NCBI RefSeq assembly: GCF_027943255.1
Contig: NC_072895.1
Coordinates: 21,798,001 to 21,862,000 of the forward strand
Reading direction: 5' to 3'
Length of the DNA stretch: 64,000 nucleotides
From: Anastrepha obliqua
Taxonomy: Eukaryota > Arthropoda > Insecta > Diptera > Tephritidae
Positions 36,901 through 48,900 of the stretch are shown one piece after another; within the stretch, counting starts at the first letter, position 1; each line of letters opens with the position of its first letter. The notes beneath the pieces were generated by a model. It was given only the letters and a program-made list of their open reading frames with translations. It had not been told where the DNA came from and did not search any database. The position numbers and the translations under genes are program-made.

Positions 36901-39900
36901 TGGTGGTCAATCCACTGGTTCGAGACGAGAGATAAATTGCTCATCGAAACGACAACGCAGTAAACCCATTGTATCACGGCTTCGGACTGCTGTTCAAAAA
37001 ATTGTGCTTATTAAGGTAGCCATTAACCAAAAAATGGGCTTCATCGCTAAACCAAAAAAGTTGGTCTGAGTGCGCCATGAATGAACACTTTTCATAGAGT
37101 GTCGATTTTCGTAATACCATTTTACGACTTGTAAACGCTGTTAAGTGTAAATCTTTTCATGATAAAATGTCATAGAATACTGAAAAAAATTATTTTTTTA
37201 GTTTGACCGTAGTCATGCGTAATCTGTCAAAAAACCCTGGTGGAAAAAGTACCTCCAATCTGATCACCCTTTATATACTTAATTGAATATTTTTGTGCTC
37301 GAATCCTTTGGTGTTTTTTGCAGAAGTTATAAGTATTTTTAGAATTAAACATCATTCAAATTGAATTTCATCTCCTTCAAAATTCATATAAAAGCACTAA
37401 TAATTACACCAGGCTAAATTTTTTTGTTTACCTTTACACACTAAGCACGATTCTTGGGTCCAGTAGTGTCTATCACGTCAAGGTTTTGAGAAAGTCGAGT
37501 TGAACGTGTTTTGGGTAGGTGGGTAGGTGAAATGGTTGAAGTGACAGTCTGGAACTTTTTATTTAAAGTAGCGCTAAAGCACCGTTTTGATACCATTATG
37601 AGATGTCCAACAGGCAGATATCTACAGTCAGCCAGAGCTGTAATGTAATAGAGAAGAAATATGGAATTTAGGTTGGCACACTGCCCCTGGCTGTCTAAGA
37701 AAGAAGACCCAGGACATTTTACATTTACAGGGAAAGTGCTCAACAGTCTCCTTCTCTGAAAGATCCCCACAGTTTCTCCAATGGGGGTTAAATGGTAAAC
37801 CTAGCTCTTCCGCATGTGTGCCCATCGTCCAATGACCGGTAAACACAGCTATGGGCCTGGAAATTGAATCGCGAGAAGTCCAAAGGACTTTCTGAGTCCT
37901 CCGTCTCTTGTACTGATGCAAAGGGTTTTCGAAATAGCTTATGAAGAAATGGAGCTCCTTCTTGTTTGCGCTTTCTCCGGTGCCGGGGTAGGAGGTCTCT
38001 GAGGTCAATTCAATCCCCTTCCTGGTAAGCTCATCAGCATTTTCATTTCCCCACAACCAAGAGATTTGATATCCTCTTTACAGGAGTTTACTAGTTTCGT
38101 TCTGCACCATGGCGTCGTCAGACCCTTGATAGCGGCTTGACTATCGGAGAAAATGTTAATATCTCCCTCGCTCCCGCGTTTCCTAAACATTTTGCATGCA
38201 CTAGCAGTATTCGGCAGTTTAAAGGAGATAGATAAATTGGCTGATTTAGAGAAACCTCCTGTTTTGGGTATTTTTACTACAATTTTTCTCAAAAACCTGA
38301 CGAAAAACCAAAGCTTTGCACTCAATGGTTTTTACCTCGGATCAAAAATCTTATTTGTAGTCACTTTTGAATTCAGAAATGGTGATCAGCGGTCCACCAT
38401 AAAAAAAGAAGAGGAGCATTGGACCTGAGAATTTCCACATAAAGTCTGTTAGTGCGGTCTCTGTAGGAGACTCTTTGTGGTGTGGCTATTAAAAAAATGC
38501 AACTGTGATTGTAAATAAAATTTTATATTGGTTTCATACACATTTACCTATTATCACCTTCAATGTGCACCCCTCCGCTAATCCTTCAACATTGAATAAG
38601 AACCTGTTTTTGTTCGAAACAGTGGGGAATCGTATTCTGCTAGCTCATGCAAGGCACATGCCGCTTTCTCTTTCACACGTTCAATGCGACTATTCAAATG
38701 TTCCGCAAAGATTCGCCATTGTTTTTTACATAGAGCTGTTGAACTGCGGAATACAGCACACATTTAAATTATAAGGATAATATTTTCCTATCTCAATTTA
38801 CCATAAAAATTTGCAATTATGCATCAGGGTGAAAGCTTTGACTCGCTGCCAACCTTGCAATTAAATTGATTTTTCAAATTTTGTCGTTCAGTGTAATTTT
38901 CAAATTTTCGTAACCGCACCCTGTACAAAACGTCGCATGAGTGAATGAGTCATCGTTGTTTTCCACCTAATTTTCTAGCGATGTGTAACGCACTTATGTG
39001 CGTGAACTCTCGTTTTTGCTTGCATTCTTTGCACTTATTGTGATTTGCACGCTTACGCAGTGATTGGCAGCCCAGCCGGCATACGGCTTGTGTGTCGTTT
39101 CCACGCTGCTACACACCCAGCCAACCGAGCAGCCAACCTGGCAGCCGCACTAAATCGCATCTGTTGGCTCGCCAACGCATCTGTACAGCTGTGCAATTGC
39201 ATTAGAATTTATTTGTAGGAAAATTTTCTTAGTTCTCTTCTCTTTGCAATATTTTTTTTCCACGAAAAACGCACAACACAAATTTTTATTTAATTTTTTT
39301 AAATGTTTTTTTTTTGCCTGATGGCAGAAGTTTACAGCAAATTAGCCCAAATAATCGACGGTATGCAATAAATCAGAGCCGTAATTGTAAAAGTTTATAT
39401 TCTTTCTTTTTGGCTGAATTTTGTGTTTTCTATTTTTGTGATACTTAAGATTTTTTCATGTTTGCACAGCTCATCTGTTGTTCTCAAAATGTAATTTACT
39501 CATGTCTGTGAAGTTATTTTTTGGCAATTTATGTAAGTGCAATGAAAAATTTATTGCCGACACGTAATGCAATGGCTATTTGGGTTTCTAGGAAGGCAAC
39601 ATGAAATTATGTGAAAAGCTTTTTTACATACAAAAAATCGCCGTTGCTGAAAGTGCATTTTGTGAAATGTTGTACGTTCGACTGGCAGTCGCTCGATAAG
39701 TCACAGGATATGCTATATATATACCTATGTGTACAAGTACTTACACTAAAATTTACGGGGCTGATAGATTGCATTGAGCTGGATATTGCAGCAAATGAAC
39801 GATTCCTAGCGTGCTTTAAAACTGACCACCATAGCCTATGATCTGAAAGTACCAGGAATGTTTAAATAAAACTAAACAGAGTTAAAGTTCAAGCAAATTT

Positions 39901-42900
39901 ATTTTATCTTATTCAAAATATGGCCCGTCTGAAGCAACACACATGTGCAAACGTTTAGTCCAGTCAGAGGGAGCTTTCGACAACGCTAATTACAAATCCA
40001 TGGAAACAGAACTCGAGAAAAGAGGTGCAAACCCAATATTAACACATTGGATAAGCCAAATACTTAACCTGAGGATTATTAAAGCCTCGTTAGGCCAAGC
40101 TGAACTTAATGTCACAACAGTAAAGGGATGTCCGCAAGGAGGAGTTCTTTCTCCACTGTTATGGTCCCTACTAGTTGATGACTTGGTGCAGCTCCTAAGC
40201 AATAAGGGATTTATAACCATTGGTTATGCAGATGACATATCTATAATCTATCTATCTATCTATTATAATAAAAGGCAACCATGAAAGGACACTAACAGAC
40301 TTAATGCAAAACGCCTTGAATGCAACATGGGAATGGTGTAAAAAGGAGGGGCTGTCGATCAACCCTAACAAAACCACAATAATTCCCTTCACAAGAAAAA
40401 GAAAGTTAGAGTTTCCTACATTGAAAATAAATGAAACAGTGATAGAACTAAAGGAAGAGGTCAAGTATCTAGGTTTAACCTTAGATAAAAAATTCACTTG
40501 GGAATCATATATAAATAATATAACAAAAAAAGCTTCGAAATCCTTGTGGACAACCAAACAATTACTAGGGAGATCCTGGGGCCTCAGCCCTAGTATGGCC
40601 CTCTGGATATACACCCAAATGGTTAGACCAATCATACTGTATGGGGCACTAGTATGGTGGAGCAAATCTATCCAACAAACAGCGATAACCAAACTGGGAA
40701 AAGTACAAAGGCTTGCTTGCCTATGCATCACAGGGGCTATGAGAACTACCCCAACAGCTGGCATGGAAGCACTCCTTAATCTCCCACCACTTCATATTGC
40801 AATCCAAGAGAAAGCAGCTATGCAAGCACTCATGCTGCACATGAAAGAAATCGGTCACCTAAGTATCCTAAATAAAATCAAAAACACCATAAGCATGGCT
40901 CAAGTCTCAGACCACATTGACCCAACCCTCTGTTTCACAAAAGGATACACAGTTACCTTTCCTGAGAGGATCGAGTGGAAAATAAACCCAAAATGGATGA
41001 ATGATGATTCACAAAAATGGTACACTGATGGATCAAAAACACCTTATGGTGTAGGAGCACGAGTAGTGGGGCCCAGAATCCACAAATCATTCACTCTCAC
41101 CAGGGACACCACCATCTTCCAAGCGGAACTATACGCAATAATGGAAGCAGCAAACATCATGCAACGTAGAAACCACAAGAGAGTAAAGATCAAAATACTC
41201 TCGGACAGCCAATCAGTTCTAAAAGCTTTAGATAGCTATACCTACAACTCAAAAACCCTCTTAGAATGCCACAAGACACTCAATAACCTGGCATCCAAAA
41301 ACAATGTCTCATTAATTTGGGTACCAGGACATGAGGGATATGACGGCAACGAAAAGGCAGACTTTCAAGCCAAAAAAGGGGCAGATGTAAACTTCATCGG
41401 ACCTAGTCCCATGTTCGGATTCAACAAAAACAGCCTAAAACAAAAAGTAAAATACTCGGCCAAAACTCTATTAAATCAGCATTGAAACAACGTAGAGTAG
41501 ACACTCCAAAAGGTTCCTAAGTTTCAACGCTAAAAGAGCTAACACGGCCCTCACGTTAAACAAAAAGAGCATTCGCACTCTCACAGGCGCCCTCACGGGT
41601 CACTTCACCTGCAACAAACACTTACATAAATTAGGCATAACTAACACCAGCACCTGCAGATTTTGCTGCGAAGATGAGGAGTCTAAAGAACAACTCATTA
41701 TCGAATGTCCGGGGTTGACGTATAGAAGGAAAAGGTTTTTAAACAAGTTCATGCTTACAGATGAATACCTTCAATCACTCCCTCAGAAGGAGCTGGTACA
41801 ATTCATAAACACACTTAATAGTCAATAGACAGCATAGGGTACACAATAGATCAATATGGTCGCAGTGCTAAAGGGCCCTACCTTAACCCTTTACTACCAT
41901 TAACCATTAACCCAGTCCTCCAAGCACCCCTGGTAGGCCGACAAAAGGACGGCCTTCAGCTCCTTCGTCACATTCGCTTTGATCTCCTCCATTGGGAAAC
42001 AAAAAGAAGTCAAACGGGGCCATGTCAGGTTGCACGATGGTATTTACTTGGTATTTGGTCAAATAATCCAGCACAATTTGGGCTCGGTGCGATGGCGCGT
42101 TATCATCATGCAAAATTCAAGAATTGTTTGCCCACATTTCCGGCCGGCCAGGTAGACACTAATGACCCGATTGCGCTAAAAAGTGAGAGATGTCCTTCCT
42201 ACATAAGGAAAATATACATATATTCGGTGGCCCTAAGGCCCATTGCGATACCTGCATTTGATTTTCATCCCCCAACTAAGTTGCTTAAACCACTTATATC
42301 TAGAAGGTAACTTATCCCTCCAGTGAGACATTTTGCGAATTTCCCTGGTCTTCAAAGAAATAATCGCCAAGATATTCAGCACGGCTTTTTTGAAGTGCAG
42401 GGCATTCACAGAAGTTATTGTGAGGTACACCCATTATACTGGCTATGGCGCCGATAGCGCAGTGACCCGTTAAAACACCTATGAGGACGCTGGTAGTTGA
42501 TCTGTTGAATCCAAGCAGACATTTTATCCTTTCAAGATTCAGCTTTGGCTAGAGTGCTTTTGAGACCCTGCAGTTAGTAGTCAGATACCACCTTCTATTG
42601 GTTTCCGCGATTACGCTCAAGTCAATCGCAATGTACACTTCGTTTAGAGGAATGCTCATGCTCTCTACCACTCGCTGAAGGCCAATCTCAGAGCCTTTCC
42701 TTGCACACTCAACGACTCTTTGAGGTCCCTCCACTCCAGAGTGGCCAGGAACCCAACAAAGTGTAGTGTCGTGTTGTTGGATAAGCGAGAGCAACCACCT
42801 GAATCCTTTAACATTACACTCGTCTATGTTTTAGTATGAACCATATTTGTATAGAAGTAGTGGTGAGTTTATAAATTGCAACGAGGTTTATATGAGAAGT

Positions 42901-45900
42901 CGTAGATATACGAATTAATGGTGGTTGTAATCGAGATATTGCCCTGCGATCTACAGATCTATTTTACCCTACTTTCTTCATAATATAACTGATCTATTCC
43001 AGTTTAATCTATAAGAAAAATAGCAAGAATTCTAAAACTAATTTCTTACCACTCAGAAAATTTTGCAAAGAGGGGAATAAATTCGTAACGTTTTTACCAA
43101 AGACTTTTATTTAAACTACAAACAATAAATATAACACTAGGTTTATCAATTATATATTCCCCGTTGCTCTTTTCGCCTCTCGACCAATTTGTTGATGCCG
43201 TTGCGTCAAAAATCGCCTGGTCTGGTGTCAAAGAAGTTGTTGAGCCAGTTTTTAAGGACCTCTTTATTAGAGAAGGTAACGCCCTTCATATGATTTGACG
43301 AGGGGCGGAAAAGATGGTAATCGGTAGATGCAAGAGCTGAAGAATACGGCGGATGCTGAAGAACCTCCCATTCGAGCTCTTAGAGTACGGATTTGACGAC
43401 TTGTGCAACATGGGGCCTCGCGTTGTCGTGAAAGAGTATGGTCTTTCAGTCGAATCACCTCGATCAGGTCCTTACAGTCGAATCGCCTCATTTACGCAGT
43501 GTAGCTGGACAATGTGAAGCTCGTTGTTGATCGTGACATTCTTTTAGAGCATTTTCCAGTGCACCATATCCTCCCAGTCCCTCCAAACACATATCATAAT
43601 ATTCTTTGGATGAAGATCCGACTTTACTCTCGGCTTTCTTCGTATCTCCAAGAGCCACTTACTCCTTTCTTGATTTCATATTGATGTATAGGCCCCATTT
43701 CTCATCTCCCGTGACGATACGGTACAAAAAGCGCAATCTATGACCGCGTGTTGCTCGATGGCGGGCGAGATGCTGAGAAGCAATTTGAAGGCGACTTTCT
43801 TTGTGCTCGCGAGACACCCAGATTTTGCTGCATGACAACGCCAGGCCACACATTTCTAAACATTTAGAGGGACTGAATTAGGAGATCTTGCCCCACCCGG
43901 CTTATTCCCCAGACATTGCACCTTCGGACTATCATCTGTTCCGATCAATGCAGTCTGCCCTTATTAGAAAAGACGGAAATTTATTTCCATACCCAATATT
44001 TTTATATTTTTAAACATTTGTACGATAATAATTTAATTAACAAATAATTGCTTAGCAGCGCCAACAACAAAGACCATCGGTTTCACAATAACTAAACTCT
44101 TGCTTTTAATTTATTTTTCTAGGCTGCCGCTCGTCATCAGTGCCCCTACCTGGTGAAAATGTATGAAAAGAAGTTCATCAATCAGGGCGGCAAAGCCGAG
44201 TGGTTAAACGGCTTAGATTATATCCCATCTAAATTACGTGCCATTTATGATATAAATAAAATACTGGCCCATCGACCGTGGCTGCTGCGCAAAGAACACA
44301 TTGAGGTATGTAAATGACGAAGTAGTGACCCTGACCTTACCAAGTGGCCCTGTACCAACTTCTATGCTATTGTCTTATTTCTACTTCCCAACAGGGCCTA
44401 ACAAAAGGCAAGAACAGCTGGTCGCTATCCGAGGTGGTTCACGCAATGGTTCTGCTTTCACATTTCCATTCGCTTTCCTCATTCGTATTCTCCTGCGGTC
44501 TCACACAAAAACTGGATGGCCTGTCTAGTCCGAAGCTAAAGAACGCACCCGCAATATTACCAAGTGCCCAGCAAGTGCCGCTGCCAACGATGCAGCAAGC
44601 TTTGCCACAGCAACAACAACCACAAGCACCACCCCAACATCAACAACAACAACAAAAGACTGTCCTCAGTGAGATAACGATTAACAACAACATCAACGTA
44701 ATAGATCATAATAGCCATCAGCTGTACAACAACAATGCGCCAACTGTTGGCGGCAATACATCCACGCCCACCGACATCACTATAAATGGTGCCAGCAGCA
44801 ATGGCGTCACGAAACATAGTCGTAAGCATATGAAAGTAACGCAATAAAAATTTGTTTATTATATGAACTTTTTTTTTCGTACTATTTGCAGCCACCTCCG
44901 GCTCGCCGCAACCGAATGTGCCCGTGGAAGCGTTGGTGGAGCGCATGAAAGTGCTCTCACAGAAGCAAGATGAATGCAGTGAAGCAGAGCTGAGTAATCG
45001 CTTCAAGAGTGTTGAGATGCAAACCGCCGAATTGCCCGCCGCCGCACACGAAGCCGCCGCCAAAGTACCGCCGATCATCTCGCACTACATCGAAGATCCC
45101 AATTTTACCTATCAGGACTTTGCACGTCGTGGTGCCGAAAATATACCCTCCACCTTTCGCGTACAGGACTACTCGTGGGATGATCATGGCTACTCGCTGG
45201 TCAATGGGTAAGCTGATTGGTCGACTTGTAAGCCGATTTTACGCAGAAACTTGGAATGTATTTCTTTTTCTTGTGTTTGCAGCCTGTACAGCGATGTGGG
45301 CACTCTGTTGGACCAAAAGTTTCGTGCTGCCTACAATCTGACGTACTTCACCATGGGCGGCTACCGCAATGTGGATACGTCAAAGTTTCGTCGAGCCATT
45401 TGGAATTACATTCAATGCATCTATGGCATACGTCATGACGATTACGATTACGGTGAAGTGAATCAGGTAAATAAAAGCGTGCGTGTGTATGTGAACTTCT
45501 TTCCGTACTACAATGCAAATGCCACTTATTCGCTATTTATATGTGAGCAGTGGTGCTTGGTGGTATTGCGGTGCTAGAGAAATGGTCGAATAGTCCCTGC
45601 AGGAAAATCTACTAGCGCCGAGTTGTGGTGCTTCTTGTGAATTTAGCACTACGACTAGTTCGCCTTTCCACTATTTGCCTTATAAAACATTGGTTAGTTT
45701 TTTCTAGTTTAGTCTCTACTTCCTCTGGGATAAAATCTCCAATATTCCAATTGAACGAAATAATAGAAAAAGTGTTTTCTAATAGTGGTCGCCCCTCGGC
45801 AGGCAATGGCAAACCTGCCATGGAAAAAGCTTCTCATAAAAAACAATTTGCCGGAGTCGATGCCCACCCCACCGAACAGATGTGCGGTTAAATTTGTATC

Positions 45901-48900
45901 AGAGGGTAAACCTGTACCAATAGAGGAAGCGCCTTCTGGTCTATCCGATTCTCTTCATTCTGACTCCAACGTTCAATCCAACTACTTGGGCATCGAATCG
46001 GATGTGTACGAAAAATGTATACTTTTCATTACGATATTACAATACATACAACCTGGCGCTAAACTAATCATCCAATTTAGTTTTTTACTAACTTTGATAT
46101 TAAATTCAAAAAAATGCTTTTGAAGGCCGGAAATCTTTATTTTGGCCTTTATTGCTTGTCTGTTTGTATAATGCAGCTGTCCAGTTCGCAAGTGTGATAG
46201 AGTCAAAAATCATTTGCAAAAATTATAAATCTTCCGATAGAGTAATTCATTTTGCGCCACTTGTATTTTCAGCTACAGATTACCGAAACGAGTCACTCAT
46301 TTTTTCACTAGCTTTTTTAATTTGTTTGATGGAAGATCCCAATGTACTAAAAAACAAAACTGAGGAAAACACGCTTGGTACTTTTAAATGGCTTGCTCAA
46401 TGTCTCCCTGCGCTCAGGGTTGTATCTTTAGAAGTATCACTAATCACTCTCTCAAACTTTTATGAAAGTATACGAATTTGAAATTTTATCGGCCACTGTA
46501 CCCAAATGAGTTGGTGCATGGCTACCGTCCAGTATGGCTCGGGCTCGAAACCCACTGTGGCATGTGTCACCACGATCGTCCCTCTTCAAGCAATGGCGAA
46601 ACCTACACGTGCATTTCTGCCAGTAAAAACTCCTCATAAAAAACATTTGCGATATGTGCGGGTGTTGCACAATTCCAAGCATCGAGTCAGGAATACCATT
46701 GTACTACACCCGGATAGATTACAGCGGAAGGAATAGAGAGATAGGATAGATACAGTACGGATAGTAAGATGGAAAAATTGGTTTGAGGTCACATTTCCAC
46801 GAATATTTTGGATTTGGAAGAGTATGATTTTTATCTATACTCAGTGCATCGCACCCCAACAGCCTCAGTCTCGTTCTAGAAAATGCCGGACAACTACAGA
46901 GAAAATGCTCTGAAGTGTCTTCATTCTCACGGCAGTATAGCGATATTGGGTCGCCAATAATTCCCATGGGAGCGATATACCGACCTAGGCGTTGTGCCCT
47001 ATGATTACACCTACCAGTACTCTCAGCTACTTCCGACTAAGTTTTAGGAGAAAGTTCGCCAATTTCCTGTATGGTTCTTTCACACAGCACTTGGCACTGA
47101 AACATATAAATATTTATACAGGGTGGACCATGTAAAATTTGCTTTTTAAATCGGCTATAAAAAAAACTAATCAATATTTTTTCAAACTTTTTTTTTTATT
47201 TTGAAGAGTGAACATTGTCATTTATGAATAAAAAATAATATCGTTCAAATGACTGCCACGACTGGCTTTGCAGTAGGCCATTCGATCAACCCAATTTTTA
47301 AGCACATTTTCGATTGTTTGGGCTCCAATTTCATGAATGGCAACTTCGATTTCGTGTTTTAAAGCATCAATCGTCTCTGGATGGTTTGCACAGCATTTGT
47401 CCTTAACGGCTCCCCACAAAAAATAGTCCAACGGGCTTAAATCACAGCACCGAGGCGGCCAATTGATATCGGAATTCAAAAAACGGTAGCCAAAAGTTCG
47501 AGTGTAACTTTGACAGTGTGACAAATTGCACCGTCCTGTTGAAATCAAATGTCGTCCATGTCATCTGTCATCATCACATTTGACATGTCATCTGTGTTAC
47601 CATTCTCAAAAAAATAGTTGGTTTAAAAAGCAAACGCTATGTGGCCCACCCTGTACATAATGTACTTGAAGAATTTCATAAAATTCAATTTTTTATTTAC
47701 GCAGTTATTGGATCGTCCATTGAAAATGTTCATAAAAACAGCCTGCTGCTTTCCAGAACGGATTACAACAAAGGACTACGACAGTATACTCGTCGAACTA
47801 CAGGATAGTGAAAAGGTAAAGAAATTTAGTTTTTTTTATTTATTTATTTTTTTTAATAAAATAAAATTAACAAAAATTTACTTTTTCTGGCATAACATTT
47901 TTCATGGCCTATGAAGAAGCACAGGGTCTTTAAAGTTCGAGTTTCTTTTTGTTCCTGTTGTTTGTTTTCTTTTTTGACAGCTGTCACAGCTCCATGGCAA
48001 TTCGTTTCGCATCGAATCAAAGCCACATTTTTGTGGCACGCCATTTTTTTTTTTTGCTTATTAAAAACTAAATTGTTCTTTTTTTGTTTTTTTTTTTTGC
48101 TTATTAAAAAGTAAATTGTTTTTTTATCATCGCTTAGCCACAACTATCACAGTTCCATGGAATTTTTTTGGACAAAAGTAAAGTAGAAAATCCACTATTT
48201 ATCAAGTGTTTTTTTTTTAGCTGCTTGAGAACTATCGATATCGATGGCTATGCTTTAACAGCTGAGAATGGCAAACTGTGTCTGTTCATTTAGGTTTGAC
48301 AAGTCAGTATGAATCATTTAACGCCAGAGCAATGCCTCCAAATTGTGTAAATTTACTTTGCAAAAAAAAAATCTGTTTGCGTAGTTCTTAGAGCGAAGGC
48401 ATTGAAATGTTACAGGGTCCGGCACTCGAATTGTCACCAATTAAAAAGGTCATAAATTTAGTGTGAAAATTACTTTTATTCAATTCAAATCAAACAATGT
48501 GTGAAACTACTACAAAATTACGAATCAATTTACTTTTGCTCGATATGACCACCTCTTGCCTTGACTATGGCCTTGAGATGGTCCAGAAACGAATCGCAAG
48601 CTGCCGAATGTGACTTGCAGGTATTTTGGCCCACTCGCGGACAATGACCCTTTTCAACGCCTCGAGACTAGTGAATCTTTTAGTTCGGAATTTGCTCTCC
48701 AAAATGTCGCAAAGAGAATAAGAACAATCCATCAGATTCGCGTCTGGTGAATTTGAGAGCCATTGTGTGGATGTTATGAAGCGCGGAACGTTGTTTTAAG
48801 TCATTCTTGGTTCACTCGAGCTTTGTGAGACGGTGCCGAGTCTTGTTGAAACGTCCATGGTCTGCCACCGAAATGTTTGTTTGCTCACGGCTTCAAAACG

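Larger units (their letters stand above)
39940..41830 (+). mobile_element. Non-LTR retrotransposon (I/LOA type), RT-RNase H-C-terminal part
   Basis: About 1.9 kb of ORF2. In order on +: RT motif A (EGAFDNANY), motif B ([13 protein letters not shown]), motif C (GYADDISI, about 40224-40248), a TCTA microsatellite that breaks the frame, then a 393-codon open frame with post-palm sequence, RNase H and more, and finally C-terminal Cys motifs. The 5' endonuclease half is missing. A second copy of the same family is at 54241-57215. Confidence 0.9.

Noticed and set aside
38930..39240. GC-richer stretch as a Sestrin promoter or CpG-like element
   Set aside because: Fly promoters are not marked by CpG islands, and I saw no TATA, initiator or conserved exon next to it.
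39324..39366. Short frame [13 protein letters not shown] followed by GTATGC as an alternative first Sestrin exon
   Set aside because: The apparent donor leaves phase 1 while the next Sestrin exon (44123) needs phase 0, and the 14 residues do not resemble any Sestrin.
40252..40764. 170-codon minus-strand frame
   Set aside because: It is the antisense shadow of the LINE RT/thumb frame on + and has no matching family.
44557..45078. 173-codon minus-strand frame over Sestrin exons
   Set aside because: Antisense shadow of the Gln/Asn-rich linker; + strand coding is certain here.
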